Source: Brassica napus
Taxonomy: Eukaryota > Streptophyta > Magnoliopsida > Brassicales > Brassicaceae
Direction: 5' to 3'
Assembly (NCBI RefSeq): GCF_020379485.1
Contig: NC_063444.1
Span: 568,652 to 632,651 of the forward strand
DNA length: 64,000 nt
Each line of letters begins with the position of its first letter. Positions within the stretch are counted from its first letter, which is position 1. The notes beneath the pieces are model-generated. The model made no database searches. It was given only the letters and a program-made list of their open reading frames with translations, and was not told where the DNA came from. The translations under genes were made by a program, and so were the position numbers. Below are positions 22,001 through 37,303 of the stretch, one piece after another.

Positions 22001-25000
22001 TACATTTGTATTAATGTATTCTAAACTATCTTTCATGGTACGTAGGCATCGTTATAACTTTTATCAATTAATTTAGTAAAACTTTATATGCTCCCTAAAT
22101 CAAGGGATAAACCACTATAAAATCGCTATTCTAGATAAACAGAGACAATAAAGGTTCAAACCTCTCTGACCATCCTCATGTATTATTTCATTATAAAATA
22201 TGCATTAAAACAATATTTTCATATTTTATTAATTTTTTTCAAAATCTATGTGTTAACCCCTACAAAATATTCAGCTTTTCGGTAAATTATTAATATACTG
22301 AAGCTTATAATCTTTAGTGTTGTTTTAAAACTTCTAACCACATTCCACATTTGTATTAATCTATTTTAAACTCAGTACATGAGCATCGTTCTATTATTTT
22401 TATCAATTAATTTATTAAAACTTCATATGCTCCCTAAATCAAGGGACAAACCACAACAAAATCGCAATTCTAGAAAAAATGGAGACAACAAAGGTTCTAA
22501 ACCTCTCTGACCATAATCATATGTTAGTTCATGATACAACTATGCATTAAAATAATATTGTCATGTTTTTTGAATTTTTCTCAAAATCTATGTGTTAACC
22601 CTTACAAAATATTCAGTTTTTGGGTTAATGGTTAATATAGTGAAGCCTATAATCTTTAGTGTTGTTTTAAATTTTTTAGCTACATTATACATTTGTCTTA
22701 TTGTATTCTAAACAATCTTTGATGGCACCTGGGCATTTTTCTATTTTTTATCAATTAATTTAGTAAAACTTCATATGCTCCATAAATCACCGGAAAAACC
22801 ACAATAAAATCGCTATTCCATAGAAACGAAGACAAAAAAGGTTCCAAACCTCTCTGACCATAATCATAAGTTAGTTCATGATCCAACTATGCATTAAAAA
22901 ATATTGTAACTTGTTTTATTTTTTCTCAAAATCTATTTATTAATCCCTACAAAATATTTTGTTTTTCGGTAAAAGGTTAATATACTGTAGCCTATAATCT
23001 TTAGTGTTATTTTAAAAGTTCTAACCACATTATAAATTTGTATTAATAGATTCTAAATTATCTTTCATTGTACATGGGCATCATTCTATTTTTTATCAAT
23101 TAATTTAGTAAAACTTAATATGATCTCTAAATCAATTCACAAACCACGATAAAATCGTTATTCTAAAGATACGTTGACAACAAAGGTTCCAAACCACTCT
23201 GACCATCTTCATATATTAGTTCATTATACAACTATGCATTAAAACAATACTTTCATCGTATTTGAATTTTTCTCAAAATCTATGTGTTAACCCCTACAAA
23301 ATATTCAGTTTTTCGGTAAACGATTAATATACTGAAGCCTATAATCTTTAATGTTGTATTAAAATTTCTAACCACACTCTACATTTGTATTAATGTATTC
23401 TAAACAATATTTCATTGTACAAGGGCATTGTTATATTTTTTATCAATTAATTTAGTAAAATTTCTTATGCTCCCTAAATCAAAGGACAAACCACAACAAA
23501 ATCGCAATTCTAGAGAAATGAAGACAATAAAGGTTTCAAACCTCTCTGACCATAATCACATGTTAGTTCATGATACAACTATGTATTAAAGTAATATTTT
23601 CAGGTTTTTTGAATTTTTCGCAAAATCTATGTGTTAACCCCTACAAAATATTCAGTTTTTCGGTTAATGGTTAATATACTGGAGCCTATAATTTTTAGTG
23701 TTGTTTTAAAATTTCTAACCACAATATACATTTGTATTAACTTATTGTAAACTATATTTGATGGTACAGGGGCAATGTTCTATTTTTATGAATTAATTTA
23801 TTAAAACTTCATATCCTCCATAAATCAGTAGACAAACCATAACAAAATCGTTATTCTAGAGAAACCGATACAACAAAGTTTCCAACTTCTCTGGCCATAA
23901 TCATATGTTAGTTCATGATACAACTATGCATTAAAATAATATTTTCATGTTTTTTGAATTTTTATCAAAATCTATGTGTTAACCCCTACAAAATATTCAG
24001 TTTTTCGGTTAATGATTAACATACGGAAGCCTATAATCTTTATTGTTATTTTAAAATTTCTAACCACATAATACATTTGTATTAATGTATTGTAAACTAC
24101 CTTTGAAGGTACATATGCATTGTTCTATTTTTGAATCAATTAATTTATTAAACTTTCACATGCTCCATAAATCAGTAGACAAACCATAACAAAATTGATA
24201 TTCTAGAGAAACGGAGACAAAAAGGTTCCAAACCTCACTGACCATATTCATATGTTAGTTTATGATACAACTATTCATTACAATAATATTTTCATGTTTT
24301 TTTAATTTATTTTCAAAATTTGTGGGTTAACCCCCTAAAAAATATTCAGTTTTTCGGTTAAAGGTTAATATACTGAAGCATATAATCTTTAGTGTTGTTT
24401 TAAAATTTCTAACCAAATTACAAATTTGTATTAGTGTATTGTAAACTATCTTTGATGGTACACGGGCATTGTTCTATTTTTTTATTAATTAATTTATTTA
24501 AACTTTGTATGCTCCATAAATCAGTAGACAAACCATAATAAAATCGCTATTCCAGAGAAATGGAGACAAAAAAGGTTCCAAACCTCTCTGATCATAATCA
24601 TACATTAGTTCATGATACAACAATGCATTAAAATAATATTGTCATGTTTTTTAAACTTTTCTCAAAATCTACGTGCTAACCCTTAAAAAATATTCAGTTT
24701 TTCGGTAAACGGTTAATATACTAAACCCTATAATCTTTAGTGTTGTTTTAAAATTTCTAACCACATTCCAAATTTATATTAATGTATTCTAAACTCCCTT
24801 ACATGGTACATGAGCATCGTTCTATAATTTTTATCAATTAATTGATTAAAACTTCATATGTTCCTTAAATCAAGGAACAAACCACAATAAATCGCAATTC
24901 TAGAGAAATAGAGACAACAAAGGTTCCAAACCTCTATGACAATCATCATATGTTAGTTCATGATACAACTATTCATTAAAAAAACATTGTTATATTTTTT

Positions 25001-28000
25001 GAATATTTCTCAAAATCTATGTGTTAACAACCCCTACAAAATATTAAGTTTTTTGGTAAATGGTTAATATATTGGAGCCTATAATCTTTAGTGTTGTTTT
25101 AAAATTTCTAACCACATTATACATTTGCATTATTGTATTCTAAACTATCTTTGAATGTACATGGGCATTTTTCTATTTCTTGTCAATTAATTTAGTAAAA
25201 CTTCATATGCTCCATAAATCAGTGGAAAAACCACAATAAATTCGCTATTCTATAGAAACGAAGACAAAAAAAGTTCCAAACCTCTCTGACCATAATCATA
25301 TGTTAGTTCATGATCCAACTATGCATTAAAAAAATATTGTAACATTTTTTTATTTTTTTCAAAATCTATGTATTGATCCCTACAAAATATTTTGTTTTTC
25401 GGTAAATGGTTAATATACTGAAGCATATAATCTTTAGTGTTATTTTAAAAGTTCTAACCACATTATAAATTTGTATTAATAGATTCTAAATTATCTTTCA
25501 TTGTACATGGGCATCATTCTATTTTTATCAATTAATTTAGTAAAACTTCATATTATCCCTAAATCAGTTGACAAATCACAATAAACTCGCTATTCTAAAG
25601 ATACGTTGACAACAAAGGTTCCAAACCACTCTGACCATCTACATATATTAGTTCATTATACAACTATGCATTAAAACAATACTTTCATCTTATTTGAATT
25701 TTTCTCAAAATCTATGTGTTAACCCGTACAAAATATTCAGTTTTTCGATAAATGATTAATTTACTGAATCCTATAATTTTTAGTGTTGTTTTAAAATTTC
25801 TAACCACATTCTACATTTGTAGTAATGTATTCTAAATTATCTTTCATTGTACATGGGCATCGTTATATTTTTTATCAATTAATTTAGTAAAACTTCATAT
25901 GCTCTCTAAATCAAGGGACAAACCACAATAATATCGTTATTCTAGAGAAAAAGAGACAATAAAGGTTCCAAACATCTCTGACCATCATAATATGTTAGTT
26001 CATCATATAATATGCATTAAAAAAATATTTTCACATTTTTTGAATTTTCACAAAATCTATGTGTTAACCCCTATAAAACATTCAGTATGGTTAATATAGT
26101 GAAGCCTATAATTTTTAATGTTGTTTTAAAATTTCTAACCACAATATACATTTGTATTAATTTATTGTAAACTATATTTGATGGTACATGGGCATTGTTC
26201 TATTTTTTATCAATTAATTTATCAAAACTTCATTAGCTCCCTAAATCAAGGGACAAACCACAATAAAATCGCTATTCTAGAGAAACAGAGATAATAAAGG
26301 TTCCAAACCTCTCTGATCATCATCATATGTTAGTTCATGATACAACTATGCATTAAAATAATATTGTCATGTTTTTTTATTTTTTCTCAAAATCTATGTA
26401 TTAACTCCTACAAAATATTCTGTTTTTTTCGGTTAATTGTTAACATATTGAAGCCTATAATCTTTCGTGTTGTTTTAAAATTTTTAACCACACTCTGCAT
26501 TTGTATTATTCTATTCTAAACTATCTTTCATGGTACCTGGGTATCGTTATATTTTTTATCAATTAATTTAGTAAAACTTCATAAGCTCCCTAAATCAAGG
26601 GACAAACCACAATAAAGTCGTTATTCTTGAGAAACAGAGACAATAAAGGTTTCAAACCTCTCTGGCCATTATAATGATGCATTAAAATATTATTTTGATA
26701 CATTTTGAATTTTTTCTCAAAATCTAGGTGTTAACATTCAGTTTTTCGGTAAACGGTTAATATACTGAACCCTATAATCTTTAGTGTTGTTCTAAAATTT
26801 CAAACCACATTCCACATTTGTATTAATATATTATAAACTCTCTTACATGGTACAAAAACATCGTTCTATTATTTTTATCAATTAATTTATTAAAACTTCA
26901 TCAACTCCCTAAATCAAAGGACAAACCACAATAAAATCGCAATTCTAGAGAAATGGAGACAATAAAGGTTTCAAACCTCTATGACTATCATCATATGTTA
27001 GTTAATGATACAATTATGCATTAAAAAATATTGTTATATTTTTTGAATTTTCTCAAAATCTATATGTTAACCCCTACAAAATATTCAGTTTTTCGGTAAA
27101 TGGTTAATATACCGAAGCCTATAATCTTTAGTGTTGTTTTAAAATTTCTAACCACATTATACATTTAAATTAATGTATTCTAAACTATCTTTGATAGTAC
27201 ACGGGCATTGTTCTATTTTTTATCAATTAATTTAATAAAACTTCATATGCTCCATAAATCAGTGGATAAACCCCAATAAAATTATTATTCTAGAGAAACG
27301 GAGACAAAAAAAGTTTCAAACCTCTCAGACCATAATCATATGTTAGTTCATGATACAAATATGCAATAAAACAATATTGTAACATTTTTTGATTTTTTCT
27401 CTCAAAATCTATGTATTAACTAACCTCTACAAAATATTCTGTTTTTCGCTAAATGGTTAATATATATAAGCCTATAATCATTAGTGTTATTTTAAAAGTC
27501 CTAACCACATTCTAAATTTTATTAATAGATTCTAAATTCTATTTCATGGTACATGGACATCATTCTATTTTTTCTTATCAATGAATTTATTAAAACTTCA
27601 TATGATCCCAAAATAAGCTGACAAACCACAATAAAATCGCTATTCTAAAGATACGTTGACAACAAAAGTTCTAAACCACTCTGAACATCTTCATATATTA
27701 GTTCATGATACAAATATGCATTAAAACAATAATTTCATATTTTTTAATTTTTCTCAAAATCTATGTGTAACCCCTACAAAATATTCAGTTTTTCGGCAAA
27801 CGATTAATATACTGAAGCCTATAATCTTTAGTGTTGTTTTAAAATTTTTAACCACATTCTATATTTGTATTAACGTATTCTAAACTATCTTTCATGGTAC
27901 GTAGGCATCGTTATATTTTTTATCAATTAATTTAGTAAAACTTTATATGCTCCCTAAATCAAGGGATAAACCACTATAAAATCGCTATTCTAGATAAAAC

Positions 28001-31000
28001 GAAACAATAAAGGTTCCAAACCTCTCTGACCATCCTCATGTGTTATTTCATGATAAAATATGCATTAAAACAATATTTTCTTATTTTATGAATTTTTTTA
28101 AAAATCTATGAGTTAACCCCTATAAAATATTCAGCTTTTCGGTAAATGATTAATATACTGAAGCCAATAATCTTTAGTGTTTTTTTAAAACCTCTAACCA
28201 CATTCCACATTTGTATTAATCTATTTTAAACTCACTTACATGGTGCATGAGCATCGTTCTATTATTTTTATCAATTAATTTATTAAAACTTCGTATGCTC
28301 CCTAAATCAAGGAACAAACCACAACAAAATCGTAATTCTAGAAAAAATGGAGACAACAAAGGTTTCAAACCTCTCTGACCATAATCATATGTTAGTTCAT
28401 GATACAACTATGCATTAAAATAATATTTTCATGTTTTTTGAATTTTTTTCAAAATCCAGGTGTTAACCCCTACAAAATATTCAGTTTTTGGGTTAATGGT
28501 TAATATACTGAAGCCTATAATCTTTAGTGTTGTTTTAAATTTTCTAGCCACATTATACATTTGTATTACTGTATTCTAAACAATCTTTGATGGTACATGG
28601 GCATTTTTCCATTTTTTATCAATTAATTTAGTAAAACTTCATATGCTCCATAAATCACCGGAAAAACCACAATAAAATCGCTATTCTATAGAAACGAAGA
28701 CAAAAAAGGTTCCAAACCTCTCTGACCATAATCATATGTTAGTTCATGATCCAAATATGCATTAAAAAAATATTGTAAATTTTTTTATTTTTTCTCAAAA
28801 TCTATGTATTAAGCCCTACAAAATATTCTGTTTTTCGGTAAATGGTTAATATACTGAAGCCTATAATCTTTAGTGTTATTTTAAAAGTTCTAACCACATT
28901 ATAAATTTGTATTAATAGATTCTAAATTATCTTTCATTGTACATGGGCATCATTCTATTTTTTATCAATTAATTTATTAAAACTTCATATGATCCCTAAA
29001 TCAATTGACAAACCACAATAAAATCGCTATTCTAAAGATACGTTGACAACAAAGGTTCCAAACCACTCTGACCATCTTCATATATTAGTTCATTATACAA
29101 CAATGCATTAAAACAATACTTTTATCGTATTTGAATTTTTCTCAAAATCTGTGCGTTAACCCCTACAAAATATTCAGTTTTTCGGTAAACGATTAATATA
29201 CTGAAGCCTATAATCTTTAATGTTGTATTAAAATTTCTAACCACAATCTACATTTGTATTAATGTATTCTAAACTATCTTTCATTGTACATGAGCATTGT
29301 TAATATTTTTTATCAATTAATTTAGTAAAACTTCATATGCTCCCTAAATCAAGGGACAAACCACAACAAAATCGCAATTCTAGAGAAATGGAGACAACAA
29401 ATGTTTCAAACCTCTCTGACCATAATCATGTTAGTTCATGATACAACTATGCATTAAAATAATATTGTCAGGTTTTTTGTATTTTTCTCAAAATCTATGT
29501 GTTAACCCTACAAAATATTCAGTTTTTCGGTTAATGGTTAATATACTGGAGCCTATAATTTTTAGTGTTGTTTTAAAATTTCTAACCACAATATACATTT
29601 GTATTAATGTATTGTAAAGTATATTTGATGGTACACGGGTATTGTTCTAGTTTTATGAATTAATTTATTAAAACTTCATATGCTCCATAAATCAGTAGAC
29701 AAACCATAACAAAATCGTTATTCTAGAGAAACAGATACAACAAAGGTTCCAAACCTCTCTAACCATAATCATATGTTAGTTCATGATACAACTATGCATT
29801 AAAATAATATTTTCTTGTTTTTTGAATTTTTATCAATATCTATGTGTTAACCCCTACAAAATATTCAGTTTTTCGGTTAATGGTTAACATACTGAAGCCT
29901 ATAATCTTTATTGTTATTTTAAAATTTCTAACCACATAATAAATTTGTATTAATGTATTGTAAACTATCTTTTATTGTACATAGGCATTGTTCTATTTTT
30001 GCATCAATTAATTTATTAAACTTTCACATGCTCCATAAATCAGTAGACAAACCATAAAAAATTGTTATTCTAGATAAACGGAGACAAAAATGTTCCAAAC
30101 CTCACTGACCATATTCATATGTTACTTTATGATACAACTATTCATTAAAATAATATTTTCATGTTTTTTTAATTTTTTTCAAAATCTATGGGTTAACCAC
30201 CCCTACAAAATATTCAGTTTTTCGGTTAAAGGTTAATATACTGAATCATATAATCTTTAGTGTTGTTTTAAAATTTCTAACCAAATTATAAATTTGTATT
30301 AGTGTATTGTAAACTATCTTTTAAGGTACATGGGCATTTTTCTATTTTTTATCAATTAATTTATTTAAATTTCGTATGCTCCATAAATCAGTAGACAAAC
30401 CATAATAAAATCGCTATTCCAGAGAAACGGAGACGAAAAAGCTTCCAAACCTCTCTGACCATAATATTACATTAGTTCATGATACAACTATGCATTAAAA
30501 TAATATTGTTATGTTTTTTGATTTTTTTCTCAAAATCTATGTGTTAACCCCTACAAATTATTCAGTTTTTCGGTTAATGGTTAATATACTGAAGCCTATA
30601 ATCTTTAGTGTTGTTTTAAAATTTCTAGCCACATTATACGTTTGTATTAATTTATTGTAGACTATCTTTGAAGGTACATGGGCGTTGTTCTATTTTTTAT
30701 CAATTAATTTATTAAAACTTCATACGTTCCTTAAATCAAGGGACAAACCACAATAAAATCGCAATTCTATAGAAATAGAGACAACAAAGGTTTCAAACCT
30801 CTCTGCCCATCATCATATCTTAGTTCCTGATACAACTATGCATTAAAAAAATATTGCTATTTTTTTGAATTTTTCTCAAAATCTAAATGTTAACCCCTAC
30901 TAAATATTTAGTTTTTCGGTCAACGGTTAACATACTGAAGTCTATGATCTTCGGTGTTGTTTTAAAATTTCTAACCACACTCTACATTTGTATTAATGTA

Positions 31001-34000
31001 TTCTAAACTATATTTCATGGTATGTGGACATCGTTATATTTTTTATCAATTAATTTAGTAAAACTTCATATGCTTCCTAAATGATGGGACAAACCACAAT
31101 AAAATCGCTATATTAGAAAAAAAGATACAACAAATATTTCAAACCTTTTTGGCCATCATAATATGTTATTTCATAATACAAATATGCATTAGAACAATAT
31201 TTTATATATTTTGAATTTTTTTCAAAATCTATGTGTTAATATTCAGTTTTTCGGTAAACGGCTATATACTGAACCCTATAATCTTTAGTGTTGTTTTAAA
31301 ATTTCTAACTATATTCCACATTTTTATTAATATATTATAAACTCCATTACATGATACATGAGCATCGTTCTAATATTTTTATCAAAACTTCATTTGCTCC
31401 CTAAATCAAAGGACAAACCACAATAAAATCAAAATTCTAAAGAAATGGAGACAACAAAGGTTCCAAACCTCTTTGACCATCATCATATGTTCATTCATGA
31501 TACAACTATGCATTAAGAAAATATTGTTATATTTTTTGAATTTTTCAAAATCTATATGTTAACCCCTACAAAATATTCAATTTTTCGGTAATTGTTAATA
31601 TACTGAAGCCTATATATAATCTTTAATGTTTTTTTTTAATTTCTAACCACATTATACATTTGCATTAATGTATTCTAAACTATCTTTGATAGTACATGGG
31701 CATTGTTCTATTTTTTATCAATTAATTTAATAAAACTTCATATGCTCCATAAATCAGTGGATAAACCACAATAAAATCGTTATTTTAGAGAAACAGAGAC
31801 AAAAAAGGTTTCAAACCTCTCTGGCCATAATCAAATGTTAGTTCATACAACTATACCTTAAAACAATATTGTAACATTTTTTATTTCTTCTCAAAATCTA
31901 TGTATTAACTAACCCCTATAAAATGTTAAGTTTTTCGCTAAACGGTGAATATATTTAAGCTTATAATCTTTAGCGTTATTTTAAAAGTTCTAACCACATT
32001 CTAAATTTTTATTAATATATTATAAATTCTATTTCATGGTACATGGACATCATTCTATTTTTTTATTAATGAATTTAGTAAAACTTTATATGATCCCAAA
32101 ATCAGCTGACAAACCACAATAAAATCGCTATTCTAAAGATACGTTGACAACAAAGGTTCCAAACCACTATGAACATCTTCATATATTAGTTCATGATACA
32201 ACTATGCATTAAAACAATACTTTCATATTTTTTAAAAAAATCTCAAAATCTTTGTGTAACCCCTACAAAATATTCAGTTTTTCGGCAAACGATTAATATA
32301 CTGAGCTTATAATCTTTAGTGTTGTTTTAAAATTTCTAAGCACACTCTACATTTGTATTAATGTATTTTAAACTATCTTTCATGGTACGTAGGCATCGTT
32401 ATATTTTTTAATCAATTAATTTAGTAAAACTTCATATGGTCCCTAAATCAAGGGATAAACCACAATAAAATCGCTATTCTAGATAAACAGAGACAATAAA
32501 GGTTCCAAAACTCTATGATCATCATGTGTTATTTCATGATAAAATATGTATTAAAACAATATTTTCATATTTTATGAATTTTTCTCAAAATCTATGTGTT
32601 AACCCCTATAAAACATTCAGTTTTTCGGTAAACGGTTAATATACCGAAACCTATAATCTTTAATGTTGTTTTAAAATTTCTAACCACATTCCACATTTGT
32701 ATTAATGTATTCTAAACTCACTTACATGGTACATGAGCATCGTTCTATTATTTTTATCAATTAATTTATTAAAACTTCGTATGCTCCCTAAATCAAGGAA
32801 CAAACCACAAAAAAAAATCGCAATTCTAGAGAAATGGAAAAAACAAAGGTTCCAAACCTCTCTGACCATCGTCATAATATGTTAGTTCATGATACAACTA
32901 TGCATTAAAAAATATTGTTATATTTTTTGAATTTTTCTCAAAATATATGTGTTAACCCCCCTACAAAATATTCAGTTTTTCGGTAAAAGGTTAATATACT
33001 GAAGTCTATCATCTTTAGTGTTGTTTTAAAATTCGTAACTACATTATACATTTGCATTAATGTATTCTAAGCTATCTTTGATGGTACATGAGCATTGTTC
33101 TATTTTTTTATCAATTAATTTAGTAAAACTTCATATGCTCAATAAATCAGTGGAAAAACAACAATAAAATCGTTATTCTAAAGAAACATAGAAATTTTTT
33201 TCCAAACCTCTCTGACCATAATCATATGTTAGTAAATGATAAAACTATGCATTAAGACAATATTGTAACATTTTTTTATTTTTTCTTGAAATCTATGTAT
33301 TAACCCCAATAAAATATTCAGTTTTTCGGTAAATGGTTAATATACTGAATCCTATAATCTTTAGTGTTATTTTAAAAGTTCTAACCACATTCTTAATTTT
33401 TATTAATAGATTATAAATTCTCTTTCATGGTACATGGACATCATTTTATTTTTTTATCAATTAATTTAGTAAAACTTCATATGATCCCTAAATGAGCTGA
33501 TAAACCACAATAAAATCGCTATTCTAAAGATACGTTGACAACAAAGGTTCCAAACCACTCTGAACATCTTCATATATTAGTTCATGATACAACTATGCAT
33601 TAAAATAATACTTTCATATTTTTGAATTTTTCTCAAAATCCATGTGTAACCCCCTACAAAATATTCAGTTTTTCGGTAAAGGATTAATATACTGAAGCCT
33701 ATAATCTTTAGTGTTGTTTTAAAATTTCTAACCACACTCTATATTTGTATTAATGTATTCTAAACTATCTTTCATGGTACGTAGGCATCGTTATATTTTT
33801 TATCAAATAATTTAATAAAACTTCGTATGCTCCCTAAATCAAGGGACAAACCACAATAAAATCGCTATTCTAGAGAAACAGAGACAAGAAAGGTTTCAAA
33901 CCTCTCTGACCTTCATCATATGTTAATTCATGATAAAATATGCATTAAAACAATATTGTCATATTTTTTGAATTTTCTCAAAATCTATGTGTTAATAACC

Positions 34001-35640
34001 CCCTATAAAATATTCACTTTTTCGGTAAATGGTTAATATATTGAAGCCTATAATCTTGAGTGTTTTTTAAAATTTTTTAACCACATTATACATTTGTATT
34101 AATGTATTGTAAACTATATTTGAAGGTACATGGGCATTGTTCTATTTTCTATCAATTAATTTATTAAAACTTCATATGCTACATAAATCAATAGACAAAC
34201 CATAATAAAATCGCTATTCTAGAGAAACGGAGACAACTAAGATTCCAAACCTCTCTGATCATCATAATATGTTATTTCATGATAAAAAAAATATGCATTA
34301 AAACAATATTATCATTTTTTGAATTTTTCTCAAAATCTCACTGCAAAATATTCAGTTTTTCGGTTAATGGTAAAATACTGAAGCCTATAATCTTTAGTGT
34401 TGTTTTAAAATTTCTAACCACACTCTACATTTGTATTAATGTATTGTAAACTATCTTTGATGGTACATTGACATTGTTCTATTTTTTTTATCAATTAATT
34501 TATTAAAACTTCGTATGCTCCTTAAATCAGTAAACAAACCTTAATAAAATCGCTATTCTAGAGAAACAGAGACAAAAAATGTTCCAAACCTCTCTGACCA
34601 TAATCATATGCTAGTTCATGATACAACTATGCATTAAAATTATATTCTCATGTTTTTTGAATTTTTTTCAAATTCTAACCTCTACAAAATATTCATTTTT
34701 TCGTTTAAATGTTAATAAACTGAAGCTTATAATCTGTAATGTTGTTTAAAATTTCTAACCACATTATACATTTGTATTAATGTATTGTAAACTATCTTTG
34801 ATAGTACATGGTCATTCTTCTATTTTTTAACAATTAATTTATTAAAACTTTATATGCTCCATAAATCAGTAGACAAACCATAATAAAATCGCTATTCTAT
34901 AGAAATGGAGACAAAAAAGGTTTCACACCTCTCCGACCATAATCATATGTTAGTTTATGATCAACTATACATTAAAATAATATTTTTCATGTTTTTTTAT
35001 TTTTTCTTAAAATCTATATGTTAACCGTACAAAATATTCAGTTTTTCGGTTAATGGTTAACATACTAAAGCCTATAATCTTTAGAGTTGTTTTTAAATTT
35101 CTAACAACACTATACATTTGTATTAATGTATTCTAAACCATCTTTCATGGTACGTGGGCATCGTTATATTTTTTATCAATTAATTTAGTAAAACTTCATA
35201 TGCTTCTTATATCAAGGGACTAATCACAATAAAATCGCTATTCTAGAGAAACAGAGACAATAAAGGTTCCAAACCTCTCTGACCATCATCATATGTTAGT
35301 TCATGATACAAATATTCATTAAAACAATAATGTCATATTTTTTGAATTTTTCTCAACATCTGTGTATTAACCTCTACAAAATATTCAGTTTTTCGGTTAA
35401 TGGTTAACATATTGAAACCTATAATCTTTAGTGTTGTTTTCAAATTTCTAACCACACTCTACATTTGTATTAATGTATTCTAAGTTATCTTTCATGGTAC
35501 GTAGGCATCGTTATATTTTTTTATCAATTAATTTAGTAAAACTTCATATGCTCCTTAAATCAAGAGACAAACCACAATAAAATCGCTATTCTAACCCACT
35601 TCCTAGTGACAATAAAGAGAAATTCTAATATATAACAATA
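14955..35640. repeat. ~345-bp tandem satellite array, about 60 monomers
   Basis: The landmark AGCCTATAATCTTTAGTG recurs at 16236, 16581, 16926, 17217, 17564, 17910 and 18258 and onward, giving a 345-348-bp period with one shortened monomer. Other fixed blocks per unit are CAATTAATTTA.TAAAACTTC, AAATATTCAGTTTTTCGGT and TTAGTTCATGATACAACTAT. Divergence among neighbours is visible (point changes and small indels), and one monomer is truncated by ~55 bp at about 17167 and another joined across a deletion at about 20950. No coding potential. Two nucleosome lengths (~2 x 172) is a common satellite period. The array occupies the interval where Arabidopsis numbering predicts AT4G37950-37960. I do not assign it to a named Brassica satellite. 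Confidence 0.96.
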
Positions 35641-35780
35641 TTGTTTTAATGCATCACGACACAAGCTCCGCTATCATGCATATTTGTATCATGGCAAACT
35701 TATTTATATCATGAATTTTTTTATCAATTAATTTAGTAAAATTTTGCATGGTTCCTTAAATCATGACACAAGCCCCAATA
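35641..35780 (+). repeat. Degenerate right edge of the satellite array
   Basis: Scattered monomer pieces remain (ATATTTGTATCATG, TTATCAATTAATTTAGTAAA, CCTTAAATCA) mixed with unrelated words such as the twice-used GACACAAGC. The array decays gradually here rather than ending at a clean junction. Confidence 0.7.
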
Positions 35781-36526
35781 CGAAGAAGGGAAGCCCCAAT
35801 ATGAACAAGGGAAGTTCTTACATTGCTATCGACTCACGAGTCATAGATAATGCAAATAATCAATAATATTACATTGATATAGTATATATAACGTATACGT
35901 GTGTCTGTCAACGAACACTTTATATATTTATATATTATGGTCTGACTCGTTCGATTTAATCATAATATGTAATTTTATAGTCTTCATAAAGATATATAGC
36001 CTGTTTTTCTTTTTAAACTAAGATATAGCCTGTTTTCTTGTAATTTCAAGAATGGTCGTTATGCCACGACCAAATTTAAATTCGTGTAATACATAGAGTT
36101 AGAAAAATAGTTGGATACTTTGGCTATTCTTATAATCTTATTCATACATTCGAAAACTGGGACATCTTAAATGCATACTTAAATTTGTGAACACAAATAT
36201 TGATCTATAAGTTCTTAGTCTATAAACGTAGTAAATTAAATAAGAAGGCACTTGCAAAACTAATCCAGAAATAAATATAATAGTATACAAAATTTATAAA
36301 TTAAAGTTTATTTATATTAATATTAAGTTATTATCACTTGATATGTGTTCTATGTTCTATATTATGTATATAATACATGCTGTATATATATTGAAATAGG
36401 AATTAATATAATTTTAATACCTTAAATTTTTAAAATATCTGGATTTCCAATGTAGTTTTTTGACAATTTTATATTTAATATTTTAGTTTAAATAAAAGAT
36501 GTTTCAATATTCCAAATACGAAGTGG

Positions 36527-36530
<4 letters not shown>

Positions 36531-36579
<49 letters not shown>
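36531..36579. repeat. (TA)n microsatellite
   Basis: About 24 uninterrupted TA dinucleotides following GGATCA. Confidence 0.97.
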
Positions 36580-36582
<3 letters not shown>

Positions 36583-37289
36583 GAATATAATATAATATAT
36601 CATATTTCTGACATTTTCTAGCTTTTATGTATCACCATGAGTGATTATTTCATGACATTTCTTCAGAAACAAGAAAGAAAGAAATGCATATATATTATGA
36701 CATCTTCCAGAATTTTATTTTAAGTACATCCACACTTCACCTAACGTTAGTGTTTTCTTTATTTGATTTTTTTTTGATTTTATTCCCTTCCATCAATTCT
36801 TAAATCTTATAGGTTTGATCCTATAGAATCTGACACATGTTCTCATTGAGCGAATGGTACTAAATTTTAACTCTTTTTCCAGCATATAAATATTGTATAG
36901 GTAAGATTGCTCCGAAGGAAATCCAGATCAATCAAATATTTAAGTTTGTACATTTCTGTTAGAGGGGCATATGCTGTACCAAAGTATGAATCTTATGACC
37001 GATTGAATTAATTAATTTGTAAATGACAAATGCAATCTGAGTAAAAATTAATTGTCAATTCCTTTTTGAACTAAACTCAATTATGGAACACACTATCGCT
37101 TTAAATCATGCTCTCACATTTCGTGGAGTACTTTAAGAACTATGTAAGGAATCATTATTTAATTTAAACTATAAATTTTTAATATGCTAGTGAGTTATGA
37201 TGACATTTTCAACTAGTGTTACCGTTGATCTCGCCTACTTTGTTTATCATATGCACAATATTTTATTATGGTATATTCTTAAGTTTCAA

Positions 37290-37303
37290 CTTTTTTTTGA
37301 ACA
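37290..37303 (-). mobile_element. Micro-retroposition scar (14 bp)
   Basis: The minus-strand insert TGTTCAAAAAAAAG is flanked by TTAAGTTTCAA (37279-37289 and 37304-37314). The TGTTC(A)n form equals that seen in CAD6 intron 2. Confidence 0.7.

Noticed and set aside
14955..35640. The satellite as a CRISPR-like array or a coding repeat
   Set aside because: Monomers are continuous with no unique spacers, have stops in all frames and occur in a plant nuclear context.
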